Notes under the pieces: generated by a model | Databases searched by the model: none | The model's input: only the letters and a program-made list of their open reading frames with translations | Told to the model about the DNA's origin: nothing | Shown here: positions 1-5,358 of the stretch, one piece after another | Layout of the letters: each line of letters begins with the position of its first letter | Position numbering within the stretch: position 1 is the stretch's first letter | Assembly: GCA_937875395.1 (NCBI GenBank) | Contig: CALNCU010000163.1 | Location: 1-5,379, forward strand | Origin: an uncultured Armatimonadota bacterium | Lineage (GTDB): Bacteria; Armatimonadota; UBA5829; DTJY01 | Length of the DNA: 5,379 bases | Direction of reading: 5' to 3' | Translations under genes and position numbers: made by a program

Positions 1-971
1 TGCCATGCGCGTTAACTAATGAGGATGCAGCGGGAACATCCTGGCTTACCGCCGCGGACTTCTTCTGGAACGGAGATAGGCGGAACCAGGATCAATCCTA
101 CCGGGCAGCGGTGGTAAGAGCAGCCGGAGGAGGGGAGAACCTGGATGCCTTTAAAGATTATTCCAACCTATCATCCCGGCTCAACGAGTACGCTATTCCC
201 GGCAAGAGCAAGGAAGAGCGGCTGCGCTACGTGCAGAGCAGCATAGCGGAATTGCAACAATGGAAGAAGAATCTGGTGCCGGTTCTATCAAAAAATCTTT
301 CCAATGCCGTTGATAAAGAGATAAATACGTACCTAACTAACCTGGCCATGATAGAGAAGGACATGCAGGCAAAACCATTCTCCATCAAGGTGAAAAGGGT
401 TACCGGCCTGGTAAATATAGACGGCCTGCCGGATGAAGATGCTTGGAGCAATGCAGACCCGGTAACCGGGCTCCTGCTCTTCCGTGGCGGTACCAAACTT
501 GCGCAGCAGCAGACTGTGTTTAAGTTTCTATATGATAATGAGTACCTCTACGTAAGCGCAACCTGCCTGGAGCCAAGCCCTGGCAGCGTAGTGGCAACGC
601 GCAAGCAAAGAGGTTCTAACGTCTTTCAGGATGACTGCGTGGAAATCTTTCTATCCCCAAATGCCAATGATAATTATTATCACATTGTAGTTAATACAAT
701 AGGCACTATCTATGATAAGTTTAGTGCAGATTTGAAGTGGCACGGCAACTACAAGGTAACTGCACAGCTAGGAACGGATTCTTGGACATTGGAAATGGCT
801 ATTCCTTTCAAGGAACTGGGCGTCAGCAGAATCAAGCCGGGCGATAGGTGGACCTTTAATGTTTGCCGGGAGAGATATGCGGTGAAACCGGTGGAACTAA
901 GTTCATATGCTCTGCTGGTTAAGCGTGGATTTCATATTCCATCACGTTTTGAAGTACTGGAATTTGAGTAG
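1..971 (+). CDS. C-terminal part of a probable GH84-like glycosidase with CBM9-like domain (5' end outside window)
   Basis: The reading frame is open from base 3 with no stop before TAG at 969-971, so this is the last 322 residues of a longer protein; the GTG at 111 is an internal codon, not a start. Visible residues 17-23 (AADFFWN) and the following Tyr/Arg-rich helix resemble the segment after the catalytic barrel of GH84 beta-N-acetylglucosaminidases (TAADYLWNP-like). A charged, probably helical linker spans about residues 45-125. Residues 127-322 match a CBM9-like beta-sandwich: DGLPDEDAW near its start, a YDNEYLYVSA strand, QDDCVEIF at 209-216, YYHIVVN, and DSWTLEMAIPF from about 258, with WTFNVCRER near the end. 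CBM9 modules bind sugar-chain ends, and such enzymes are usually exported, but the signal peptide and catalytic Asp pair would be upstream and cannot be checked. A hexosaminidase would fit the deacetylase gene that follows. The CBM9 call is firm; the GH84 call is tentative, with other large glycosidase families possible. Confidence 0.7.
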   Translation, partial: PCALTNEDAAGTSWLTAADFFWNGDRRNQDQSYRAAVVRAAGGGENLDAFKDYSNLSSRLNEYAIPGKSKEERLRYVQSSIAELQQWKKNLVPVLSKNLSNAVDKEINTYLTNLAMIEKDMQAKPFSIKVKRVTGLVNIDGLPDEDAWSNADPVTGLLLFRGGTKLAQQQTVFKFLYDNEYLYVSATCLEPSPGSVVATRKQRGSNVFQDDCVEIFLSPNANDNYYHIVVNTIGTIYDKFSADLKWHGNYKVTAQLGTDSWTLEMAIPFKELGVSRIKPGDRWTFNVCRERYAVKPVELSSYALLVKRGFHIPSRFEVLEFE

Positions 972-1048
972 TGACTTCAATGATATCTAACCATCCCCTC
1001 ACTTAAAGAGTTTGCCCAGATGATATCTGGCGTAATGAGTGCATGGAT

Positions 1049-1100
1049 AAATACGGCCCTGTATGCAAGAATATAATCTTCAGCATACAGGGCCGTATTT
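1049..1100 (+). terminator. Long perfect hairpin, probable terminator after the glycosidase gene
   Basis: Arms 1049-1066 and 1083-1100 are perfect 18-base reverse complements with a GC-rich core (CGGCCCTG). The 16-base loop can extend the stem by AAGA (1067-1070) pairing with TCTT (1077-1080). The A-rich 5' foot and the TATTT 3' foot give only a short U-tract, so termination may be modest and could act in both directions. It lies 77 bases after the stop at 971 and 16 bases before the -35 of the next operon, which fits a transcription-unit boundary. Confidence 0.65.
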
Positions 1101-1116
1101 AAGTACTTGCGAGTGC

Positions 1117-1145
1117 TTGACTTGCTGGTTTTGGCATGGTATACT
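1117..1145 (+). promoter_or_regulatory. Sigma70-type promoter with extended -10, for the nagA operon
   Basis: TTGACT (1117-1122, 5 of 6 to TTGACA) is followed by a 17-base spacer and TATACT (1140-1145, 5 of 6 to TATAAT). TG at 1137-1138 with one base before the -10 makes it an extended -10. Transcription should start near 1152, giving a leader of about 33 bases to the ATG at 1185. The promoter lies inside the 5' extension that a TTG start at 1107 would make coding, which argues strongly against that start. Confidence 0.75.
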
Positions 1146-1153
1146 TGCAATAA

Positions 1154-1167
1154 CCAAATCGTTTTGG
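1154..1167. promoter_or_regulatory. Operator-like dyad over the expected transcription start
   Basis: CCAAAT-CG-TTTTGG is an inverted repeat (5 of 6 positions paired) centred on CG at 1160-1161. An even-spaced dyad with a central CG and A/T flanks is typical of LacI/GalR-family operators. Its position at about +3 to +16 from the predicted start is where a repressor would block transcription. It could instead form a small leader hairpin (CCAAA, TCGT loop, TTTGG). No regulator gene is visible in the window, so the repressor assignment is inference. Confidence 0.35.
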
Positions 1168-1168
1168 C

Positions 1169-1174
1169 AAAGGA
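1169..1174 (+). promoter_or_regulatory. Shine-Dalgarno that decides the nagA start
   Basis: AAAGGA lies 10 bases before ATG 1185, the same core as the sites of the two following genes. The ATG at 1174 overlaps it and is out of frame. No comparable site precedes TTG 1107, where the upstream bases are occupied by the terminator hairpin. Confidence 0.7.
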
Positions 1175-1184
1175 TGGTTTCAGT

Positions 1185-2165
1185 ATGACCAGGTGTGGTT
1201 TTGTAGACGTTCAGGTCAACGGCTTTATGGGGATAGATTTCTCCGAGCCGGGCCTTACTATTGAGAAGGTGAGGCAGGTTACAACAGACCTGCTCTCACG
1301 CGGTACGGTTGCCTACTGTGCCACCGTGGTGACCAGTTCCCTGGAGACCTATAGCCAGACTCTTCCGGTGCTTGCCGCCGCCATGAAGGAGCCGGATATA
1401 GCCGGGCATATTCTGGGCATCCACCTGGAGGGCCCGTTCCTCTCTCCCAAGCCGGGCGCGCGGGGCGCGCACAGGGCAGACTGCGTTATCCCGCCTTCTG
1501 TAGAGTTTTTTGACCGGTTGTATGATCTGGCGGAGGGCAAAGTCTCCATTCTTACCCTTGCCCCAGAGGTTCCGGGCGCAGAAGATGTAATCCGCCATGC
1601 CTCAGGGAAGGGCGTGCTGGTAGAGATAGGACACCAGTATTCAGATGAAGAATCCATGAAAAGGGCTGTTGATGCGGGCGCAAAAAGCTCCACCCACCTT
1701 GGCAACGGCATCCCCAACCAGATAGACCGCCACAAGAACCCAATCTGGTGGCAGCTTGCCTGCGATGGTTTATGGGGCACATTTATAACCGATGGACACC
1801 ACCTTCCCCCCGCATTTATAAAGGTGGCGTACCGTGCCAAGACCCTTGACCGTTTTGTTGTAATAAGCGACGCATCTGCACTTGCCGGGCTCCCTGTGGG
1901 AGAGTACGACTGCTTTGGCAAAAAGGTGCTGGTTGAGCCTTCCGGGCGAATCTACTGCCCGGAGAGCCAGGGCCTTGGCGGATCGCACGCCACCATGATA
2001 GAGTGCATGAATCACCTCTCCTCCTTGAACCTGCTCTCAGAGGATGAGCTGTGGACTGTTGGGTTTAATAATCCGCTAAAGCTTCTGGGGCTCTCGCCGG
2101 ATGTTCTTTCCGGCGTGAAATCCCCCTGTATAGAATTTAAGGACGGCAGATTTTCCGTCAAGTAA
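1185..2165 (+). CDS. nagA: Short N-acetylglucosamine-6-phosphate deacetylase-like amidohydrolase
   Basis: NagA removes acetate from GlcNAc-6-phosphate to give glucosamine-6-phosphate in the cytoplasm. The start at 1185 gives 326 residues. Family landmarks are in order: FVDVQVNG (6-13), LEGPF with metal-ligand Glu82, GH with His150, STHLGNG with His171, DGHHLPP with substrate-side His205/206, ISDAS with catalytic Asp229, and GGSHATM (265-271). Comparing with E. coli NagA (Glu131, His195, His216, Asp273), the metal site and catalytic acid/base are all present. The protein is about 50 residues shorter than usual: it begins directly at the first barrel strand and lacks the N-terminal half of the small beta-sandwich domain. 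The upstream frame cannot supply it, because it is taken up by promoter and leader. The C-terminal sandwich strand is also reduced (CIEFKDGRF, 315-323). It is the first gene of an operon with an oxidoreductase and an aminotransferase. Deacetylase of an N-acetyl amino sugar phosphate is well supported; GlcNAc-6P as the exact substrate is inferred. Confidence 0.88.
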   Translation: MTRCGFVDVQVNGFMGIDFSEPGLTIEKVRQVTTDLLSRGTVAYCATVVTSSLETYSQTLPVLAAAMKEPDIAGHILGIHLEGPFLSPKPGARGAHRADCVIPPSVEFFDRLYDLAEGKVSILTLAPEVPGAEDVIRHASGKGVLVEIGHQYSDEESMKRAVDAGAKSSTHLGNGIPNQIDRHKNPIWWQLACDGLWGTFITDGHHLPPAFIKVAYRAKTLDRFVVISDASALAGLPVGEYDCFGKKVLVEPSGRIYCPESQGLGGSHATMIECMNHLSSLNLLSEDELWTVGFNNPLKLLGLSPDVLSGVKSPCIEFKDGRFSVK

Positions 2166-2179
2166 TGCAAAGGAGCATT
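2164..2179 (+). promoter_or_regulatory. Shine-Dalgarno in a 5-bp hairpin, first junction
   Basis: AATGC (2164-2168) and GCATT (2175-2179) are perfect complements enclosing AAAGGA (2169-2174) as a six-base loop. The element overlaps the last two bases of the nagA stop and lies 7 bases before the ATG at 2187. The same element, with one compensatory pair change, occurs at the next junction (3464-3479). GGA in a hexaloop closed by C-G resembles targets of CsrA/RsmA translational regulators, but that is inference. Confidence 0.55.
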
Positions 2180-2186
2180 CTGTTAC

Positions 2187-3458
2187 ATGAGCAAACCGAT
2201 TGATGTTACAATTGTAGGCGGAGGGATGATTACCAATGATCTTCTTCTGCCGTCCATCTACCACCTGCAGCGCACGGGAGTTGTAGGGAACATAAACATA
2301 TGCGCGCTCAACACCCCGCCCCTAAAGGCGCTTCATGAGAACCCGGAGTTTGCGCAGGCGTTCCCCGGACAGAGCTTTACGGCATATCCATCGCTGGATA
2401 AAGACCCGTCAGAGAACTTCCCCAACCTATTCCGTGAGGTAATTGCCGGGATGAAGCCCAGGCAGGCCGTTGTTGTAGCCATGCCTGATCAGTTCCACTA
2501 CGATGTTGTAATGGAAGCCTTGAATCACAACCAAAACGTGCTCTGCGTAAAGCCTCTTGTGCTCAAGTACGAGCAGGATATAGAGATAGAGAAGCTGGCC
2601 TTGGAAAAGGGGCTCTTTGTGGGCGTTGAGTACCACAAACGTTTTGACCGCCGCTCCCTTATTGCAAAGAGGCAGTACGGCCTTGGGCACTTTGGAGAGT
2701 TCATAATGGGAGAGGCCAAGCTGGTGGAACCGTACTACTACAGGCACTCCAACTTCCAGAACTGGTTTACCTGCGATAAGACAGACCCGTTTGTCTACGT
2801 GGGTTGCCACTATGTAGACCTGGTTTACTTTATTACCGGGCTAAAGCCGGTAGAAGTCTCCGTGCAGGGCATAAAGGGCAAGTTCCCCAACGGCAAGGAA
2901 GGTTACATGTGGGCCAACGGGCGTGTCAGGTATGAAAACGGCGCCCTCCTTTCCGTAACGGACGGTCTTGGTTACCCGGACGAAGCATCCGGCAGCAACG
3001 AGCAGTGCCTGACAATGTTCTTTGATGGGGATGATAAATCCGGCTTTGTAAAACATGACGATCAGTTCCGCGGCGTCACCCACAGCTATCTGGAGGAAGG
3101 GATAGGGGCCGCCGGTTCCATCCACAACTACGTAAACCCGGACTTCTACCGCCTTGTGCCCTGGGAAGGGAAGGGGTACAAGCCCGTGGGATACGGTTTT
3201 GATTCCGTCGCCGCCACAATAAACTCCATCTACAGCATGGAAAACCAGGTGGACGGCCTGCCGGAGAAGGACGCCCTTCTAAATCGGCAGGAGATAATAA
3301 GGGAAGCTGATGAGAAGGGGATTATTGCCACCCCCGCCAACAGCTACATCAACGAACTGGTAGTAGAGGCTGCGCGCATGTCCATCCTCCGCGATGGCGA
3401 TGCAGTAAGGATTATCTACGGCGAAAATCCGCATGTTGAACTTGGGCATGCCGGTTAA
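2187..3458 (+). CDS. Gfo/Idh/MocA-family NAD(P)-dependent oxidoreductase
   Basis: This family oxidises or reduces sugar-like substrates at a ring or side-chain hydroxyl using NAD(P). The 423-residue product opens with a Rossmann strand and dinucleotide loop, VTIVGGGMI (7-15). VVVAMPDQFHY (95-105) follows, then VKP with Lys122-Pro123 (the usual EKP motif, here with Val in place of Glu), GVEYHKRFDRR (146-156), and the catalytic-site segment GCHYVD (206-211; His208, Asp211) leading into LVYFITGLKP. After that comes the open-faced beta-sheet substrate domain. Length is slightly above the 330-390 common in the family, owing to C-terminal helices after about residue 335. No signal peptide is visible, so it is probably cytoplasmic. 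ATG 2187 has AAAGGAG at 2169-2175, 11 bases upstream, and follows nagA by 21 bases. A GH109-type NAD-dependent glycosidase is a less likely alternative. Family confident; the substrate, perhaps a deacetylated amino sugar or its derivative, is unknown. Confidence 0.9.
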   Translation: MSKPIDVTIVGGGMITNDLLLPSIYHLQRTGVVGNINICALNTPPLKALHENPEFAQAFPGQSFTAYPSLDKDPSENFPNLFREVIAGMKPRQAVVVAMPDQFHYDVVMEALNHNQNVLCVKPLVLKYEQDIEIEKLALEKGLFVGVEYHKRFDRRSLIAKRQYGLGHFGEFIMGEAKLVEPYYYRHSNFQNWFTCDKTDPFVYVGCHYVDLVYFITGLKPVEVSVQGIKGKFPNGKEGYMWANGRVRYENGALLSVTDGLGYPDEASGSNEQCLTMFFDGDDKSGFVKHDDQFRGVTHSYLEEGIGAAGSIHNYVNPDFYRLVPWEGKGYKPVGYGFDSVAATINSIYSMENQVDGLPEKDALLNRQEIIREADEKGIIATPANSYINELVVEAARMSILRDGDAVRIIYGENPHVELGHAG

Positions 3459-3463
3459 GTAAT

Positions 3464-3479
3464 AATACAAAGGAGTATT
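3464..3479 (+). promoter_or_regulatory. Shine-Dalgarno in a 5-bp hairpin, second junction
   Basis: AATAC (3464-3468) and GTATT (3475-3479) enclose the same AAAGGA loop (3469-3474). It lies 3 bases before the ATG at 3483. It is identical to 2164-2179 at 14 of 16 positions, and the two differences form one base pair of the stem. Folding would place the ribosome-binding bases in an exposed loop, which a GGA-binding protein could cover. Confidence 0.55.
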
Positions 3480-3482
3480 TAA

Positions 3483-4859
3483 ATGGCATCGTACAACCTG
3501 ACACCTGTGGAAGTTCCCCAGGTTGAAACAAAGTACAGAACAATAAAGACAAAGATTCCCGTGCCGGAGTCTTTGCCTATCTTCGAGACCCTGAAGAAGT
3601 CCGAGCCGCAGTCCATGATGGGCCAGCCGCCCATAGTCTGGAACAAGGCGGACAACTTCACCGTAAGCGACAGGTGGGGCAACCGCTGGATAGACTGGTC
3701 GTCCTGCGTGCTGGTATCCAACATAGGGCACGGGCGCAAGGAAGTAAAAGACGCGCTCAAGGAATCCATAGACCAGGGTCTCCTCTCTACATACGTCTTT
3801 GTGCATGAGAAGAGGGCGGAACTTACAGATCTGCTCTGCCAGCTGGCTCCGGAACCGGACAACTACCAGGTTTTTCTACTTAGCACCGGCAGCGAGGCCA
3901 CAGAGAACTGCATAAAGCTCTCCAAGACCTACGCAGTAGAGAAGTACGGCCCGCACAAGAAGTACTTTATTAGTTTTAACAACGCCTTCCACGGACGCAC
4001 AATGGGATCCCAGCTTGCAGGCGGCATGGAGAAGCAGAAGAAGTGGATGGTTGACCGGGATCAGACCTTTGTGCAGGTTCCCTTCCCGGACGGCTACAAA
4101 AATACGGATACATCCTTTGACCTGTTCCTCTCCACTCTGAAGGAGAAGGGGGTAAAGCCGGAAGAGATAGCCGGTTTAATGGTAGAGAGCTACCAGGGAA
4201 TAGGCCCGGATTTCCTCCCGGTAGAGTACGCCCAGAAGATGCAGGAGTTCTGCCGGAAGCATGATATAGTAATGATCCTTGACGAGGTACAGGCCGGGTT
4301 CGGCAGAACGGGTAAGATGTTCTGCTTTGAGCACTACGGCATAAAGCCTGATCTTATTGCTTGCGGAAAGGGCATCTCCTCATCCCTGCCGCTCTCTGCA
4401 GTTATAGGGAGGAAGGATATAATGGGCTTGTACTCCCCCGGCTCCATGACATCCACCCACTCTGCATCCCCGCTTCCCACGGCAGCGGCTGTGGCAAACC
4501 TTAAGGTTCTGCTTGCAGAGAAGCTTACAGAGCGCGCAGCCCGGATGGAGAAGATTCTTATGCCCGCCCTGGCAAAGATTCAGCAGAAGTACCCAGAGCG
4601 GCTGGGCTGTCTGCACGGAAAAGGCCTTGTAGCCGGAATACAGGTAGTAAAGCCCGGCACAAAAACCCCGGACCCGGATACGGCGCTTGCAATAAACGTA
4701 GCTGCCCTTCAGAAGGGCCTGCTTATGTTCGCCCCTGTAGGACTTGCGGGCGAGTGCCTTAAGATTGCGCCCCCGCTTACCATAGAAGAGGCTGCGCTCC
4801 AGGAATCCCTCCAGGTCTTTGAAGAGGCATGCGACCAGGTGTTGGCAGTCCGCGGATAA
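3483..4859 (+). CDS. Class III (omega-type) PLP-dependent aminotransferase
   Basis: Class III aminotransferases move an amino group, often a terminal one, between a donor and a keto acid or aldehyde through pyridoxal phosphate. The 458-residue product has the normal family length. Visible motifs: STGSEATEN (134-142, phosphate-binding loop), NAFHGRT (167-173), VESYQG (234-239), LDEVQAGFGRTG (266-277, Asp267 contacting the PLP ring nitrogen), ACGKG with Schiff-base Lys296, and STHSASP with Thr325 for the phosphate of the partner subunit. An active enzyme is expected. In the C-terminal CLKIAPPLTI segment, Lys427 stands where many family members have the Arg that binds the substrate carboxylate (RFAPPL in ornithine aminotransferase), so amino-acceptor preference may differ. 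It has no signal peptide. It is the last gene of the operon, 24 bases after the oxidoreductase and followed by a terminator. The pairing suggests it aminates or deaminates the oxidoreductase product; the substrate is not known. Confidence 0.93.
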   Translation: MASYNLTPVEVPQVETKYRTIKTKIPVPESLPIFETLKKSEPQSMMGQPPIVWNKADNFTVSDRWGNRWIDWSSCVLVSNIGHGRKEVKDALKESIDQGLLSTYVFVHEKRAELTDLLCQLAPEPDNYQVFLLSTGSEATENCIKLSKTYAVEKYGPHKKYFISFNNAFHGRTMGSQLAGGMEKQKKWMVDRDQTFVQVPFPDGYKNTDTSFDLFLSTLKEKGVKPEEIAGLMVESYQGIGPDFLPVEYAQKMQEFCRKHDIVMILDEVQAGFGRTGKMFCFEHYGIKPDLIACGKGISSSLPLSAVIGRKDIMGLYSPGSMTSTHSASPLPTAAAVANLKVLLAEKLTERAARMEKILMPALAKIQQKYPERLGCLHGKGLVAGIQVVKPGTKTPDPDTALAINVAALQKGLLMFAPVGLAGECLKIAPPLTIEEAALQESLQVFEEACDQVLAVRG

Positions 4860-4900
4860 AATCAGCTGCATCTTAGCTGCAGACTGCAAGGATAATACCA

Positions 4901-4940
4901 GGGGCAGGGCAAATTTTTAGCCCTGCCCCCTCCAATCTTT
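4901..4940 (+). terminator. Rho-independent-type terminator of the nagA operon
   Basis: GGGGCAGGGC (4901-4910) pairs perfectly with GCCCTGCCCC (4920-4929) around a 9-base A/T loop. A pyrimidine-rich tail (TCCAATCTTT) follows, less uniform than a classic U-tract but suitable. It starts 41 bases after the aminotransferase stop and ends before the tRNA promoter at 4964. Confidence 0.75.
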
Positions 4941-4963
4941 CCTTAATTTCCGGGGCATAGATG

Positions 4964-4992
4964 TTGACATCACGGATGCCGTATGTTAAAAT
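4964..4992 (+). promoter_or_regulatory. Sigma70-type promoter of the tRNA cluster
   Basis: A perfect TTGACA (4964-4969) is followed by 17 bases and TAAAAT (4987-4992, 5 of 6 to TATAAT). The expected start near 4999 is about 10 bases before the mature 5' end of the first tRNA, as is common for stable-RNA operons. Confidence 0.8.
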
Positions 4993-5008
4993 AACGTGCA
5001 TTGATATT

Positions 5009-5093
5009 GGGGATGTGGCGGAACTGGTAGACGCGCTGTCTTGAGGGGGCAGTGGAGCAATCCGTAAGAGTTCAAATCTCTTCATCCCCACCA
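5009..5093 (+). tRNA. tRNA-Leu(GAG)
   Basis: Acceptor stem GGGGATG (5009-5015) pairs with CATCCCC (5083-5089), then discriminator A and encoded CCA (5091-5093). D stem GCG/CGC, anticodon stem CTGTC/GGCAG, and loop TTGAGGG with anticodon GAG at 5043-5045. The long variable arm (GGA-GCAA-TCC, 5054-5063) is the class II arm expected for leucine. T arm AAGAG-TTCAAAT-CTCTT. It reads CUC and CUU codons. It is the first gene of the cluster. Confidence 0.96.
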
Positions 5094-5100
5094 TTTTTTC

Positions 5101-5175
5101 GGGCGATTGGCTCAGTGGGAGAGCACTTCGTTCACACCGAAGGGGTCACTGGTTCGAATCCAGTATCGCCCACCA
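5101..5175 (+). tRNA. tRNA-Val(CAC)
   Basis: Acceptor GGGCGAT (5101-5107) pairs with ATCGCCC (5165-5171), then A and encoded CCA. D stem GCTC/GAGC, anticodon stem CTTCG/CGAAG with loop TTCACAC and anticodon CAC at 5133-5135, T arm ACTGG-TTCGAAT-CCAGT. It reads GUG and follows tRNA-Leu by 7 bases. Confidence 0.96.
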
Positions 5176-5182
5176 CTACAGT

Positions 5183-5257
5183 GCGGGAGTAGTTCAGTGG
5201 TAGAGCACCTGCTTCCCAAGCAGGTTGTCGCGGGTTCGAATCCCGTCTCCCGCTCCA
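5183..5257 (+). tRNA. tRNA-Gly(CCC)
   Basis: Acceptor GCGGGAG (5183-5189) pairs with CTCCCGC (5247-5253), then the glycine discriminator T and encoded CCA. D stem GTTC/GAGC, anticodon stem CCTGC/GCAGG with loop TTCCCAA and anticodon CCC at 5215-5217, T stem CGCGGG-type closing on TTCGAAT. It reads GGG and follows tRNA-Val by 7 bases. Confidence 0.96.
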
Positions 5258-5283
5258 TTGGTTTCAATCCGTTTCTGCAACGG

Positions 5284-5355
5284 GGCGACGTACCCAAGTG
5301 GTAAGGGAGAGGTCTGCAAAACCTTTATGCAGCGGTTCGAATCCGCTCGGCGCCT
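5284..5355 (+). tRNA. tRNA-Cys(GCA), CCA not encoded
   Basis: Acceptor GGCGACG (5284-5290) pairs with CGGCGCC (5348-5354) except for A5288 opposite G5350. The discriminator is T5355, the base expected for cysteine. D stem CCC/GGG, anticodon stem GAGGT/ACCTT with loop CTGCAAA and anticodon GCA at 5316-5318, T arm AGCGG-TTCGAAT-CCGCT. ACT follows instead of CCA, so the end must be added by nucleotidyltransferase, unlike the three tRNAs before it. Confidence 0.93.
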
Positions 5356-5358
5356 ACT

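Noticed and set aside
1456..1470. GC-rich palindrome GCGCGC-GGG-GCGCGC
   Set aside because: It lies inside nagA where it encodes a Gly-Ala-Arg-Gly-Ala stretch after LEGPF, so codon choice explains it.
1349..1921. Minus-strand 190-codon frame within nagA
   Set aside because: It is the shadow of a gene whose catalytic motifs are all on the plus strand.
3279..3806. Minus-strand 175-codon frame across the oxidoreductase/aminotransferase junction
   Set aside because: It is antisense to two well-supported genes, with no recognisable motifs and low-complexity Tyr/Val/Leu composition typical of shadow frames.
4864..4881. Direct repeat AGCTGCA twice (4864-4870, 4875-4881)
   Set aside because: It is too short and single-locus; no CRISPR-like array, attachment site or hairpin of useful stability results.
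4873..5094. Minus-strand 73-codon frame beginning MVGMKRFELL
   Set aside because: It is the antisense of tRNA-Leu, the tRNA promoter and the terminator.
5112..5297. Minus-strand frame with an ETGFEPATTCLGSRCSTTEL-like peptide
   Set aside because: This is the familiar false protein made by translating tRNA genes in antisense; it covers the Val, Gly and Cys tRNAs.
5107..5304. Plus-strand 65-codon frame
   Set aside because: It runs through three tRNA genes and has no ribosome-binding site.
5009..5355. tRNA genes as an integration site for a mobile element
   Set aside because: No integrase gene, direct repeat of a tRNA 3' end, or insertion-sequence trace is present in the window.
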